A DNA stretch of 64,000 bases. Source: Rhyacichthys aspro. Lineage: Eukaryota; Chordata; Actinopteri; Gobiiformes; Rhyacichthyidae. A program made the position numbers and the translations under genes. The notes beneath the pieces were generated by a model. That model worked only from the letters and a program-made list of their open reading frames with translations, did not search any database and was not told where the DNA came from. Each line of letters begins with the position of its first letter. Position 1 is the first letter of the stretch. Below, piece after piece: positions 36,701 to 51,264 of this stretch. The stretch spans positions 10,068,982-10,132,981 of the forward strand of contig CM072168.1 of the NCBI GenBank assembly GCA_036850595.1, written 5' to 3'.

Positions 36701-39700
36701 TTGTCCTGCATCATCCAAGTTCTGCTTAAGAAAATAGAAGTTTCGTCTGGGTTGATCCTAAAGCAAATAACTTGAGCTTTTCCAACACAATGCTGATTCT
36801 TGCTTAAATTTCCGCTTTATGCTTTGGGCTTTACTGACCATGTGCTATGGAGAGAGCTAGCAGCTTTTAAAATCAGCTTGAGACTGATTTACTGTTGTGA
36901 ACCTGGCTCTGTTAAAGCCTATCTCTTACACACCAAGTTTCATTCAACTGGATTGGGTCACGGTCTGTCCTCAAATTAATTAAGAACACTCAGGGATAGA
37001 TTGGGAAGAGTAGTGGTAATATCTAAGTAAAGTGTCCTTGTATCCTGCTTGAGCTTCTTGACAGTTAATTATTACACAAATAGCACCACAGCACTGAAAA
37101 GCAGGACTAAAGATGAGTTACTAACACACAATCAATCACTCAACTGAGATATGTGTGTTTGAACTGTAAACCAGACAATACAATTGCACTGGGTTTAAAA
37201 ATGTCAATAGCTAGCCAGGGATCAGTGGAGAATGTAAGACGCTATTGAATGTTAGTCAATAGTAGACAAACATGGAGGATTGAGTCACATCGAAACAACA
37301 CTATATTCTTAAGAATCCAAAATTTGTGCTGTGATAGTTTTATCCCTGCAGGAGACGGAGAGAGCTTACTGTGGTTATTGGTTGTCACTGCATCCTAGTT
37401 ACTCACTGGACACTAAACATCATTTACAGGATCTCGTGGGGGTGGGCTGGGGGGTGCAGTCTCCAACATTTGCCTCGCGCTTTCACACTGATGAATGGGC
37501 ACAGGGATAGTCATTCATTTGTGATCAATCAGCTCTCATTCTGACAGCACAGTCTCCAACATCAACACAGACCACATCACATTTTATATTTTTAAATCTC
37601 AGCAAACCGCCCAAGTAAAAGAAAAAATACCACATGTTTTGTATTTCACACACTGTGTCACTTCCATGGCTCCAGGGTTCAAAAAACAAATCACTTGTAC
37701 ACATAATGTACACATATATATTTTAGAGTTAATTACGTTGTCCATAATTATAGAATATAGGTGTGTGTAAATTTGATAGAGCTTGGTGGAATTATTCAGG
37801 CACACATTTTCTATAAAATTGCAGATAGTTGACGACTGATGTCCAGTCTCCGTTATCTGACATTAATGCAGGGACACTGTTTAAAATTCATGTAAATGTT
37901 AATTATTCATGCACTTTCTTTTTGATGAATTTTACATAGCATCTTGTCTTTAAGTGTATGCGCCATATGGGAAAAAAGGGTCTGGCACAGTGACTGGGCT
38001 TAAAAAGCTGCACTTAACATTCTGTCATTGTTAAAATGATGGAAATATTTCATTTATTCTTGTCACACTTTATCGTAGGCACCTACACTGGTGGCTAATG
38101 GAAGCTCATTTATCTGACCACCTCCGTATGAAACGTGTTCTCAGTGTTCCCAAAGAACAGACATCTAATTGAGACGACACTTACAAATGTTAGCGGTTGT
38201 TATTTGCTAAATCTATAGTTAAATTCAGATATAAAACACACTAAATGAACTCCCCAAACCATTCTTAATGGTATGTCTGTGTATTGTGGCAAAAAAAACC
38301 CTAAAATGTGCTCTAAAGCTAATTGAAAACCTTTGATGTAAATGTTGTATGACCTAAAGACACAAACAGAGGAACCCTCAAGTGCACACAGGTGCTTAGA
38401 GCTTTAACTGATTGAATTTACGGCGCTGTGAGCCTGCTGAGCACAGCCCAAAGAGCATCCATGGTGTGTGTTTAGAGGTCCCCCAGGAATATTAAATCAA
38501 ACCAGAGTGGATCAGGAAGTCATCGCCATAGCGACAGCCAGAAGAAGGGCCCTGATTTACAGTGCCCCCATCACATGCTGTACAATACAGTCTACCATCA
38601 AGATCCATCTTAGAAGGCCATCACACGCACATATGAAGACATTAATGTGTTCTCATTTTGGGGCTGATGGGGTGAAGAAGGCAGAGGACATAAACAGTGT
38701 TCAGTTCAAGAGTCCAATTTTAACATTGGGCATGTCTGGTTTGTCTGAATTTGCAAATGTGCAGGATTTTACAGCAAGTTTCCTTCATGGGATTATTGTC
38801 ATTTTGTTTTGTTCCTTGCACCACTTCAGAGTGGTGCTCCTAAACTTTCAGTAGTGCTATATAGGTGATACTTGTGTGTGAAACAAGTCTGCTGTGCCCT
38901 CTGGGGGGAAGACACAGCTTCTTGAAAACAGCTGGCAACTCTGAAAACACTGCAAAGAATGACTAAGCCTTCAAACCATAATTGTGTCTCCTTTTCAGGA
39001 AGTATGCATATATAAGTCTGCTATTCCATGTTTCTCACAGTTTATTCTGATTTGATTGTTGGTGTTGTTACATGCTTACCCTGAACCAGAAATTTGAATT
39101 CCAGCTTTACTTTGGTCATATCAGCAATTCATCTGTGAGATAGGTAATCCCCTACTTATATAAACAAGTATTTACAATATGGGGTTATCTTGAGAGCAGT
39201 AAAACTGTGAGAAAACTTAGTGTCTAAGTGGCAGCTACATGCAGCAATGCTAAAGATGTCATTATACTGCAATATAAACTGACTATATAATCAAGAACTA
39301 CCAACAGAACACCTTTACACACATTCAGGTACAAATTTGTGCCACTAAAACATTTAGCAAAATGTTGCCCCTAACTTTGACATGTTAAACAATCATGTGT
39401 TCATTTGATCATTACTGCCGTGCCCTGAAGACAGCACACACTAGAGTACACCCTGCAGCCTTTGGTAGCAAGAAACAGAGCAACAGAGTAGGGTGAGCGT
39501 CCTCCTGGGCACTGAATCTATAGGACAGGAGGTGTTCAGCTGGCGGTAAGAAATAACTGGTGCAATGCAGGTGAGTGAAGAAGAGTCATGGTGGGTGTGG
39601 AAGTGTGGGGAGCCGGGCCTCTGCAGTGCTGTGCTGTAGGAGAACATCAATCCAGGGCCTACTTAGCTGCCGTGTCTGGCCTCAGACTCCAACGGGACCC

Positions 39701-40774
39701 CGTGTTCAGCCAAGCAGAGGGACAAGTGTTAGCCCCGCAGCAGTAACTAGACTCTGCAATAACATTATTCACTCTTGAAATTGACCCCATGTCCCCTAAT
39801 CATTATTCAGTTTTATGCCGCCCTGTTTTTAAACTGTGCCATAAAGTGTAATAAAACGACAGGCCTAATTTTCCAACACTGCATCTGTCCCACAACAAAG
39901 CCGATCCCCTGCCAGTGACTTTAAATTGCAGACAACAACAGCCTTATAGTGCTTCATGATGCTTATCGCTGTGGTTAGGCATAAAACATAGTTGCTGTCA
40001 GGCCCGGAAATCTAGACCTTTAGTAATCCTAACCTCTCTGCCAATGTATTTATCTGGAGGATTTGTACCTTTATACAATGATAAACAATGGATTTGTTCT
40101 CTTTTAGCCACAGTTATGTGAAACACCTTCAATAGCGAAACTCCCAGCAATCCAATGTGTAAAATACTGGCTCATTATCCATTTATCTCTGTGTCGCTGC
40201 ATGTGGGCCGTGTATATTCTCGTCCCTTTCCCCCGGCGTTGTTTGGTTACCTCCCATTAGAGTGTTGACAGACAGTGGCTGCTCCATGCTGTGGAGACGC
40301 AGAGCGCGTGGGAGTTTGACGATCAGGTTTGTGCAACACAGTGCAGGGGATGTCTTGCTTTCCCATGATACTCTTCTTGTCTTGAATGCCTCTCATCGCT
40401 GAATTAAGTCTGGAGTAATAATATTATTTATGTTTTGATTATATTATTGGGGTAATCAACTTTGTCTTTTACAAATATATCAAAGTTTTAATTTGAATAT
40501 CCCTTCTTTTGCTGATGTTGTCTGTTTCAGTGTTTAAACACGGATGACTGCATTTTTTAACGCTGTCTTTGAAGAAGCTCAGTCAAGGTCCTCGAAATGA
40601 ATTGTGAAGCTGGAATTCATGTGCATGATTTGAGGCAAAAAAAAAAAGTCAATTTGGACGGAAACTCCAAGACTGCTCATTAGCTGCCGCTACACAGGCA
40701 ATTTTCATTCAGTCTGAAAGAAATCATTCTGATTTCAAATAGTGTTGCGGACTTGAATAAAGTTCTTTATATAA

Positions 40775-40777
<3 letters not shown>
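30727..40777. other. Intron 1 segment, no gene
   Basis: AT-rich intronic sequence with scattered (CA)n, (GT)n and poly-T runs, for example (CA)7 near 33687-33702. Open frames are short and unsupported. Some stretches may be conserved non-coding elements, but that cannot be judged from one genome. Confidence 0.55.
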
Positions 40778-40841
<64 letters not shown>

Positions 40842-40859
40842 GTATATGTATATGTATAC
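40778..40859. repeat. (TA)n microsatellite passing into (TATATG)n
   Basis: An almost pure TA repeat of about 57 bp (to about 40835) is followed by several TGTATA units. Such tracts are highly unstable in length and can extrude cruciforms. Confidence 0.95.
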
Positions 40860-43800
40860 TTGAAATGACAACTGTATGATTTCCACTGTTGAGTCAGTTA
40901 TACCACTAAAGAAGATGGAATAAATAATAACAGCTACAGTATGGTCCAGTAATCATATCTTGTGTTACTTCTATAAGCATAATACACAACACAAGTATGG
41001 CAAGATTTATTGACACTGTCATTATTTTATCTGTAATCTTAACAGTCTTATGTGACTGAAAACTAGATGTCAACATGCTATCCTAAAACTATTCCTCTAA
41101 CATACCTTTGTAATAGAGTCGTCCTTAGACTCACACCTACAGTGCAGCTCAGTGCCGCTCTGTATCTCCCACACTGACGATAAGCTCCTCTTGTAGCCTA
41201 TTTCTCTCTAGCCTGTGCACGCTCTTGTAATGCTCACAGATGTTTCACTCAAACAATGCTGCACAAACATGCATTAAAATGTCTACTAAATGGCAGCAAA
41301 AGAATAAATAGAAAACCTTTGGACATGTTTATGTGGCTTGTGAAAGACATGGCACCTGTAACATTTGATCAGTCTGATAGTACAGGCTTTTTGGCATTTA
41401 CAGCTTCTTTTACATCTCCTTTGTATAAATGCTGTGTAATTGCTTTGTTATGACTTGACAGGACATTTATGAATAGAGCTGTAAGGCACTGTTTGGCATA
41501 TGGTGAGAAAGAGGTGCAGGGGAAAAGCACTGCGTTGTCAAATCTTTGCACAGAGGAAGAATGATGTTCTCACTTATTTCACAAAGTTACTGAGCAGACT
41601 TCTGGCTGGTGTTTAATGAATGATCATCATTAGTGCAGCAGGCATTTGTCACCACTCCACACTGGCTTATACAGTTGTACTACAGCCACTCTAATGGAGG
41701 TATAGAGAATAGCAAACTTTTTGGAGTCCAAGACCAGTACAAGTCAACTCTAGACCAACAACATAGTACTGGAGGAGATTTAAGTAAACTGTTATAAAAT
41801 TCAAAGGATGTTGAATGAGATGTATAACATCCATCAACAGATTTTCATCACTATGAAGATTTTAATACATCACTTTTGGTCTTAAGGTTCTTATGGCCCC
41901 TTCAGATCTGGCAGTAAAATCCAATCTAATCTGGCCATCCTTAAAACAAGGTGTCAATGGATTAAATGATCCTGAATGGATCCTGAATCCATTCAGAAAG
42001 ATATAGATGGAGGTGTGAATGAATGTGCATCCTAACTCAGATTGGCTCAGAGAGGCTTCATACATCAGAGGCACTGTTTTGTTTTTGCCTTTTTCCCCTC
42101 ATCACATGCCGTTGTATTTAAAAGCTCATAGAGCTCAGCGTCAGCTCATAAAATGTGATCATTAATGAAGTGTTTCAGTTAAAGAGAAAGTCGTACAGCA
42201 GACTTTTAAAGTTTAGCAACAGCAAATAAATAACAGGAAGTAAAGCTCTCTCTAATTATGAACTTACAAAAGATAACATATATACTACAGTAAAAGTAAA
42301 TTGTTAGAAAATCTCTGTTTTAACCAAACAAAAGATGTCAATGAGTTGCACTGGCCATGTGTCCTGATAGATGATAAAAAGATAGATTGAAATGGGAGAC
42401 TTGAAGTAGGGTAAAACATACCACAAGAGACAGACCAAAAGATCTAAGTCTTGAGAGCCTGCTAAAGCCCTCCACTTGTCTGACCACTTTTTCCTTAGTG
42501 CCAAAGTAAAAAGGCAGACCTCATTGTACTAAGTGGCTTAACAGTGATCAATAGTGATGATAAGTGTGGGCTGACCTGGCCTTTAGCCCTGACACAGTGT
42601 GATAAAAGCCACAAGTCAGTAATTTGTACAGTGAAGGCCTTAAAAAGGGGACAGTCAATCCTCTCAGCCAAATAGCAGCCATGCCTTCTCATCAGTATCT
42701 GCTCCAGGACTCTCCCAGCTGTGTTCACTCAGTGTATTCATAAACTGATAACACCAGAGGAGTAAAACTGAAAAAATGAGAATGTATGAATGTGAGTTAT
42801 CACTCAGGGTTATTTTCTGATACCCCTGAGGGCTCCATCATGCCATGAAGACAATTAGTAGTCCTGAGTCATAGTTGGCTCTAACCAGGAGTGTAGGAGT
42901 GAAGGCAGCTAAAAACAGCAGCAACAACACCCTAATGTGAGAGTGAAAGCTACAGACAAATGCTAATCTTCCAACAAATTTCTCCTGGTGAAACATTGCA
43001 GGTAGGGAGTGCAAATGAGTAGCATGACTAGAAATAGATTTGAACTGTAAAAAGCACAAGCACAGAGCCACACAGTGTTGGAGGGTGCAGGGCCATGGAT
43101 ACTGTATGAGAGTTGACTTAGCTGCATGATGAAACTCAGCAAGTGAGAAATGCATTTTCTGGGACTGCAGTTATTGTAGTAAAAAGCATGAGCTACAGCA
43201 CACAGACTTCTAATAAACAAAATAGAATATTGTAGAGTGTCCCTGCAAGACGTTACATTTGGCTTTTGACTGAGGCCTTTCAAAATGCTGTGTTCTAGCC
43301 ATTTCACTGTTACGCACAGAGAAAAACACTGCACTGTGAGTTGGTGATTGAGAGGAGAGGAGGGGATCTGCAGTTCTCTGCTCCCCTCTGGTTTGATAAG
43401 CTAGCATCAATCAGAGCTGGTGAGCATCTGTCTCCCTTAGCACTCAGTGGAAAACTTTATCCAAGCACCACTCAAAGTGAAATGCCATGTGGCTTTCAGT
43501 TTTGCTGCCAAACCTGTACACATTGCAGCAAGCCGGGTCAGGATCCTGGCTCAGGCTCACACTACAGTTATTTATTCTTTCTCTAATGTGATATTTGAGT
43601 CATCACCATAACTTTATCAACCTGGAGTGACATTTTTATATCACAGTTATATTTTGAATGAGCACCTAAATTCCCACCTCTGTCTCAACATCTCTCTCCA
43701 AAATAGCAAAGAGATCCTTACAAACTGGCACATGTTCAGTTCTGTAAAAAAAAAGGCATCTTCCTAGTTTATTGTAGAGACCACAGACATAAAAAGCTGC

Positions 43801-46167
43801 AAATCCTTCAGTAAATATCCTTACTGTCTGTCTTTATCAGCCACACATGCAGCACACGCTTCCATTGTGCTGCTCCCAGAAGCCTGAGGTGATTCGTGGC
43901 ATTTCTTTGGTTTCTCTCTGAGGAAGCCAAAACCTCCTACTGCGTTGCTTAATGCCGCCCTTTCTGTCCTGGATTCTCCTTGCATCCTTGTCCTCAATTT
44001 GCCTACCTCTAGGCAAAACTCTGGGCAAACCGGCAAGATTGTCGTATTGACAGGCAGATCTAGATTTTTTGCAGTGATTAGTTTTTTGTGGTTGCTTTTC
44101 AAAGTGTTGTGTTAACTCCAAAGTGCCTGTACTATTGCCTTCTTTCCACAATCACAATATTTTTCTGAAAGTTTAAAGGAAAGTTTTGTTATCTTATACT
44201 TTTGGATAACGTATTTATTCACTACAGTAGATAGCTGTCAGTTCATAGCCAGTTTGAATAAAAAACTGACAGGAGCAATACCACATAGACTACACAAGGA
44301 TGTCTGTAAATGGGGCCAGTAAAGGTTTGGCATAAACATTTAAAACAAAATTCTTTGATGTCCTTTTAAATATGTGATCCGTGTAGGATCCTTCTATATG
44401 TTACAGAGAAATGGCCCAAGTTTAGGTTTAGACTCCCTTACTGAAGTGAAGTGTACTGTTTTGAGGTAGTATAAATAAGGAAGTGAATAAAAGCAGACAC
44501 ATGATAAGAAATGCATGTGAATACTCAGCAAACACTGATAGTTTTTAATGTTTTTAAAAGCCTTGTTTTTTGTCCCAGCAGAAGCAACACATAATACAAA
44601 GCCTGTAACATTGCTTCTGTCTCCTTCTCCAAACTGTATCCAAATAGTGTAAAAATAATCAAGAAAATCAAAGGAAAACCTCATTTTGTGCAGCACTGTG
44701 AATCCATACAAGATAATAATTATATGGCAAATTTGATATTGTCTGTTATAATGTAAGGTCATTAGAAATAATTTTACATGATAAAATGTGTCAGGCAGTA
44801 GGAGATAAAGAAATGATATTAAGAGTGATTCTGTGTTGCAGGGCACACCACTGGCACCAAATGCATGATGCTTGTTTCTCCATCCACTATGACTTGAAGT
44901 TGTTACAATAGCACTGCTCTACTGCGTTTGTTGAGAGTGAGGGCTGTTGGAAATAGGCTGGTAATGTAAGTGATGACTGCGCTGGCCACAGTGACACCCA
45001 GGAGCCTAGAGCTACAACAGGCTCGCTCAAATGTAGCGCACTCTAATTAACTAATGAAATATTAACCACCTCTTCATTCTCCATCCACTGCCTGCCTCCT
45101 GCACTTTCCTCTCCCGCTTCCTTATTAGCCTCCTCTCCATCGCCATTATTCATCATATTTTATGTTGCTATATCGATAAGGAGGGGAGCTGCACGTTGAA
45201 TTAACTTTGCAGCAACAGAAGAGTAATCTGCTTTAAGGTAGATTCTCCAGAGGTCTGGGCAGCCGCTGCACTGTGTGCGCTGTCTGCTGCTGTGATATTG
45301 GCAGCTCGGCTTGATGTCTATCAATAAAGTTGTGGAAGAGGCCAGAGGGCCGGCGCCCCATGCTGTTCTCCCAGGTGCCCAATCTATATTAAGGTGAGTT
45401 TCCGGACCAGCAGAGGCAATGGGGGGGTGCACAGCAAGGAGAGACCAGGGGCCGAAACAGCAGTCGACTGTCTCCCGCTAGCTCTATAGAGAACATTTAT
45501 TAGCCACACAGGAGCTAAAAATCAACCCCCCTTCTTGGGACCATTTAAAGGAGTTCATAGAACATTTCTGCAACATGTGCAAAAACATGCTGGTCTTTGT
45601 GAGAATTATGATGATTGGTCATAATTTTAAAACATGGATGGGTCATTCTTTAAACACAACTTTAAAAATATGCCATATTGTCATCTTATAGTAGTTTCAT
45701 AAAATGCTGAAGGGCTTTAACAAACATGCCTTATACTAGGTTGTTTTAAAGGAGGATTGTTAAGATGGAAGAGAAATGTGACATACAATTTTCTTTGTGT
45801 AATTCCACGATGCTCCTGGTCTCAGTCTTTAGCTGATACAGCATGCTCACTACAACCTCAGTGTCGGCAGGCTCATTTTTCACTAATGACCACTTTCCCA
45901 CGTTACTCCTCTTTGAGCAACAGTCTTGCAGGTGCCATTCACTACACTGAGTTGCAATGATTAAAAATGTCTGTGGAGATTCTGTCATCCAGATTCAACA
46001 TTTAATAAAGTAGCTGAAAAAGAAGGAATCTGGACTTTGTTTTGAAGACATTTTGTCTCTCGTCCTGGAATTTTGTCAGATGTGAAAGTCTGGTGAATGA
46101 GGCACCTGTTATATTATGTTATTATGTTATGTTATAAGTGGCTGGTGTATCACTGTGGAGTTAAATA
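40860..46167. other. Intron 1 segment, no gene
   Basis: AT-rich intronic DNA, with a GC-richer island near 45230-45440 that may be a conserved element. A 10-bp hairpin (CTGAATGGAT / ATCCATTCAG) lies at 41972-41996. Text near 46010-46085 recalls a fish repeat with the phrase 'gaagacattttgtctctcgtcc', but no ends can be drawn. Confidence 0.5.
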
Positions 46168-46212
46168 GTTTTTTGGGTCTTGTGAAAGTGACTTTCACAA
46201 GACCCAAAAAAC
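46168..46212. repeat. Perfect palindrome, 22-bp arms, 1-nt centre
   Basis: 46168-46189 is the exact reverse complement of 46191-46212, with a single G between them. The centre reads GAAAGTGACTTTC. It can form a near loop-free hairpin or cruciform. Confidence 0.97.
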
Positions 46213-46230
46213 AATTTTACACAATTGTAA

Positions 46231-46325
46231 CAATTGTAACAATTTAGAAATAAAAATGAAAATCTCAACATCAATGTGACATTGATGTTGAGATTTTCAT
46301 TTGTATTTCTAAATTGTTACAATTG
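46231..46325. repeat. Palindrome, 47-bp arms, 1-nt centre, one mismatch
   Basis: 46231-46277 pairs with 46279-46325 at 46 of 47 positions (an A that would need to be C near 46253), with a single G in the centre. The centre reads TCAATGTGACATTGA. Only 18 bp separate it from the preceding palindrome. No TSDs or transposon termini were recognised. Confidence 0.95.
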
Positions 46326-49300
46326 TTTGTTCAGCTTTGAAATCCTGCCTTTTGTTCTGTTTGTTGTCTGACAAAATATGGTCGGGGTATGAATTGAGAA
46401 ATCATGATTATGCTATTGTTATTTTCACTCTAAGTATCAGTTACACATAAATGATTGATAGAATCCTCTCCTGTGAACAATACAATGGCCAGTGCCGCTC
46501 TTGGCATCAACCTTTCGATTATGCATTCACAGAGCACTTGAGGCAAATAGTGAGGACACCGAGTTTATATTAGGTGACACTGCCACTGGCCTTCTCTCAA
46601 TCACAGGCTTTAAAACATTCAACAGATTCATATCAGAGGCTTGGATTTAGATAATCTGAAAGGAAATTAGCTGCTTTCTACACACTCTAAGTAGGAACGC
46701 ACTGTAGATGTCTTGAATTAAAATCATTTTGGTTGCCTCTCTCTTTCTCTTATTAGAAAGAGTAGCAACTGAATGCACTGCAGCTGAAGTAAAGCCAGGG
46801 AAATAGAACAGGGTATAAAGTGTTTGCAGCAATCTCACAACGCACATTTTTGAAAGGGAGAAATCACTAAACACAAAAACCCTGGTATAAAAAGCTTCCA
46901 TTGGAAAAAAACGAATAAAGATGCAAATGAAAATAAATATTCTATTAAATAATCATATTTGTTTTCCTCAAAGTTGACTGTGCCAGTAGTGCATCTATAT
47001 AAAATCTTGCACAGTATCATATTTTCTAAAAACTGTTGGAAAAAAGGTGGAATATTATTGTGCATTTTCGAGCAAAGGCAATATCTAGCATAGAAAAAGA
47101 ATAAGCAAATCCCTGTCCCAGAATAACGAATGCTCAATAAGGGTTTAGATGTGACCCACTGGGCTTACATTTGCAAGAACAAGCCAGTAATGTCGCTCTC
47201 ATTGAGGGGCTTTAAAACCCTCCCTCTGCCTACACTCTTTCTACAGAAACCACCTGCAAAGGACAAAATCCACCTTTCATCACGAGGGCCTGATAACGTC
47301 GGGCTTCAGAGAGGCCACGCTGACACAGGACAAAGCATGCACAGGTGCACACCTGATAATGAATCTCTGGTTTCTTCATTCCGGTTCTGTCGGCGAGCAG
47401 CACATACATTACTGGGATAAGCTGTGGGAAACCCTACAGCAGCTATAGGTGAGATGTGTAACCAGCTGCTCCACAGACCTGTAATCTCTTATGTGGCCTC
47501 ATGCAATAATAATGATACAGCTGCCTTTTAGTGCACAGAGAAAGTGTATATAAAATAACGCTAGAGACAAACGTTGAACTAAGCAAAGTAAAAAGCTAAA
47601 AAAAAAATTGTATAATGTTACTGATGAAGAAAACAAACCTGACAGCACCTCTGTACAATCCATATGGAATTATCTGAGTGAGTGTAAAACATTCACAGAT
47701 GGTGAGAAAAAAGAATAAATAAGATTGGTTCACTTCATGTAAACCTTTAGTGGAATAAAGGTGTACTGTTGCAAAAAAACTGACTGGACTATAAGCCATG
47801 ACTGTTCCCAATGAACCTTTAGCTAGAACATATCTATAGCAACCACAGACACTAATCACAGTCACTCTTTTCAATCTCACATCACATCAGTATGTATTTC
47901 AAACAGACAACAGTGAAGCAAGTTGTATACCACACCAGTTGAACTTGCCCTATGAGAGGTAACATGGCAGATGACCTCATATCTATCAACCTCCATTCCA
48001 GTAATGTACACATGAACAGTGATCAGGTAAACACCAAGTAGACCTCTGAATGAAACAAGAATTAGCCTTGAAACATCATATTATGTAGTTTTGCACAATC
48101 ATACGGCCCATAAGCGTAGATGCAAGTAGCTGCACTCACAGATTTTTTGTTGTGAAGTGTTTGTGAACCGACAATAACACATTATGTTGACCCACTCATG
48201 TTGGAAATCCTTGTATGAATGCTGAGAAGAAACTAACCATGTCATGATCAAAGTATGAAATTTCACAGGGATAACAAACACTGTAGAGCACACTCTAGTG
48301 GGAAAATAGCATTAGTCACTGTTGGATCTTTGTTGGAGATTTGCTCTTATTCTGTGGAGAGACGTTGCGGAAAAAGAGATGCTTCAGTCACAAGAATATG
48401 TTAGGACACTGAAAGCCCATTTACAATTTTACTTCATTTTTAATATTAAAAATTAACCTAATTAACTGATATCAAACATGCGGAAAGTGAATGCTCAGCC
48501 AAATGTTCGTGCATTGCAGAATTAAGCGTTCCATCTTGAATACATTAACCTTTATTAATTAAGCAAAAGTTTTCAGAGGTCCATTTATAGACTCTAAAAC
48601 ATTTATAAGTCAGGAAAGGATGAGCGTAGAGCCCTTTGTAAAAAATATTTTCTGCTATTTAATAATGTCTTAGAACATGACAACTGTGCCGACGAGGAAT
48701 ATGGATACTCACAAGTTTCAATCCATTACCCAAAGCATATTCTCTCTGTTCTTTTCATTACACAGCCCACAGGAGGTGCACAGTGAAGCTGTGTAGAGCT
48801 AGAAGAAAACTCTCGCCCACCTTGAGTCTCACGGCCTATGTTCCTTTGGTCTGTCATTGTTCCCAGTTCAATTCCCACTTTCTCAGCTTCAGTTCTGTCT
48901 CATCCATCTCCTCTCATCCCTACGGCTTGTCCCCAAACACTTAAGTCCCAGCTGTCACTAAGTGATTTATTCACATAAATATAGGATATGAAAAATTAAA
49001 TGTACTGTGGAATATGAATAAAGCAGTAATGCGAATGAATACAGCAGAGCAGCACTTTTATTACCACTTATTATATTTTCTGTGTAACATATCTTTGAGC
49101 TTGTTCGGTTGTTTTGTACAGAAGTTAATGTCGATTTCATTTAAAGCGACAAAGTAACTTTTAGTATTTAACCACTAAAGACTAAAATAGATGAATAGAT
49201 AACTTAAAAATCAAGGTATAAACTGCATCTGAATCTGTGTGTTAAAATGGTTTACACGTCTGTTGTGTCAAATGCATGTCGTCACTGAAGACATTCACCA

Positions 49301-51222
49301 CATGTGTTACAATTCTATGTGTTAAAATCTCTTTTTGCAGTGTTGAACAGAATGCTGCGATGAAAGCATGGTTTTTCTCAGGTTGTCTAAAGCTAAGCAT
49401 GTACAATCTTATCTATGGGATGTATTCAGAATAAGGGTACTCCACATAAACTATACTAGAGGAATAAACTTTTATGTATCTTTTAAAAAAAATGTAAAAA
49501 GCCTGCAAAACTTTACAGTCAACTCAAGACTCAAATTAAACTTTGGCCCAGTATCTAACTCTGGTCTCCCACATCAAAGTTCAGGGTTTGTGTAGTCATT
49601 CACCGCCCAAACGCTGTCTGTTTCCTGGAGAATACTGGAACCAGACTATAGATTGCATGAGAACAGTATGAGCAAACTTAGGACTAAAAAAGTCTCCCGC
49701 TCCAACAAATAAACCTGGCTTCTGAATCTGAAGCTGAATTTGGTCAACTTTGTAGCTCACAGCACATTTGGCGCTGGAGTTGGGATGCTGCATTATGCAA
49801 AGCACAGACCCTGTTTCCAAGTGAAAATCTCAAGTAAAGTTGCAGCCAAGTCCCACTGCAGCTGCTGATTGTTCACTCCCTGAGCTTCAGTGTCTGTCTC
49901 AGCCCATGACCCTCCGAATGGATTCTCTTTCTCTGTGCAGCAGCCTCTCAGTCGCTCCCCCTCGCTGTTGTTCCTGTTGCCGCAGAAAAGCTGCAGATCT
50001 GCGTCACCAAGGACACAAGAGACAAGTCTCATGGTTCTCTGATCACTCTCTGCACACTTTATCTTCCTTCTACCTTAATACTGCTTTACAACTATCATCT
50101 ATTTACTCTCACTACAATCTCTGCCGCTCTCCCCAAACATCTGAGCCATTGTGTACAGATTTACTATCTGTTAGCATTGTATCATTGACAAAGCAGCTTG
50201 CTTGTGTGTAACAATGCTTATTGCTGGAGAGTGGTTAGCCAGGATGTGTGAAATCAGTCAGAGCGGGCCTGACTGCAGACACTTTCCTATCCTCCCTTGA
50301 CCCACTTGCTATGGATTTTTTTTTTTTGACTTAATATGTTCCTGCAAATAACTCCGTGCAGAGTGTGTGCAGCGTCCCAGCATTGAGGAAAGTGGAAATG
50401 TGAGTGACAAAAACACAGCTGGACTGCAGCGGCAGTAATGTAACTTGTGCTTTCTTCTTTGCAAAAACTGTCTAAACAAACTATACCACGTCTTTCACTC
50501 GTATCCAGTCTGTTTCCTGTTACCATAGCAACCCATCTCATCACTTTTCCAACTATTTCTTGATTTTCCATGTCCTCTTACTTCATTTTGTCTTAGTTCA
50601 GCAGAAGTTCATCAAGTACTGTCTATAGGGTTGTTAACTTCCTTAATGAAAATGCTGTGCAGCAGTGAGACATGATTCATCCTGTCGCTTAAATCACACT
50701 GCATAATTTATTATTCCACTGATATTAAGTAACAGACTGGTGCTGTTTTGCTGGATATTCATGTATGGGTAAAAACTGACTTTGACTTACACCAAAATGT
50801 GATACCTTTGATGATTGATGCAATGGAGCTGTCAATTCTGACTTAGTGCAGATTTTTACTGCAATGTATATATTTGTAACATACTCCGCAACCCAATGTG
50901 GAACTTTTACATAGACACCGCTGCAGCCAATGTGTGGATGGTGTCTTCATAGTGACATCAGTGCTGACTTACAGTGCTAATGAGAACTTTAATGTCACCC
51001 ACACACAGACTCCTAGCAGACAGATTAGAGCTGTGATTACACCAGGCCCGAGAACACACACAATCACGCGATTATACACACATGCAGACACCAAAATTAC
51101 ACAGGACACGCATGGTTGAATCTGTGGCACAGAACAACAAACAAACATAAATGGAGGTGAGAGGAAGCATCATGCGCCTTCTTGGGCCTGCTTCGATTGC
51201 AGTGAACATGCAAACTGGCACT
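46326..51222. other. Intron 1 segment, no gene
   Basis: AT-rich intronic sequence. Text around 49240-49345 with repeated TGTGTTAAAAT-like words may be a degraded MITE. No coding sequence is supported. Confidence 0.5.
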
Positions 51223-51264
51223 ACCTGCTTGCTCTAACAGCTATCACTGTTAGAGCAAGCAGGT
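51223..51264. repeat. Perfect hairpin, 18-bp stem, 6-nt loop
   Basis: ACCTGCTTGCTCTAACAG (51223-51240) is followed by CTATCA and then the exact reverse complement (51247-51264). The stem is too short and too perfect for a typical microRNA precursor. It may be a MITE remnant or a local inverted duplication. Confidence 0.93.

Noticed and set aside
41972..41996. 10-bp hairpin CTGAATGGAT / ATCCATTCAG
   Set aside because: Short enough to occur by chance in 64 kb.
46008..46085. Text resembling a fish repeat phrase (gaagacattttgtctctcgtcc)
   Set aside because: Too short and diverged to define an element.
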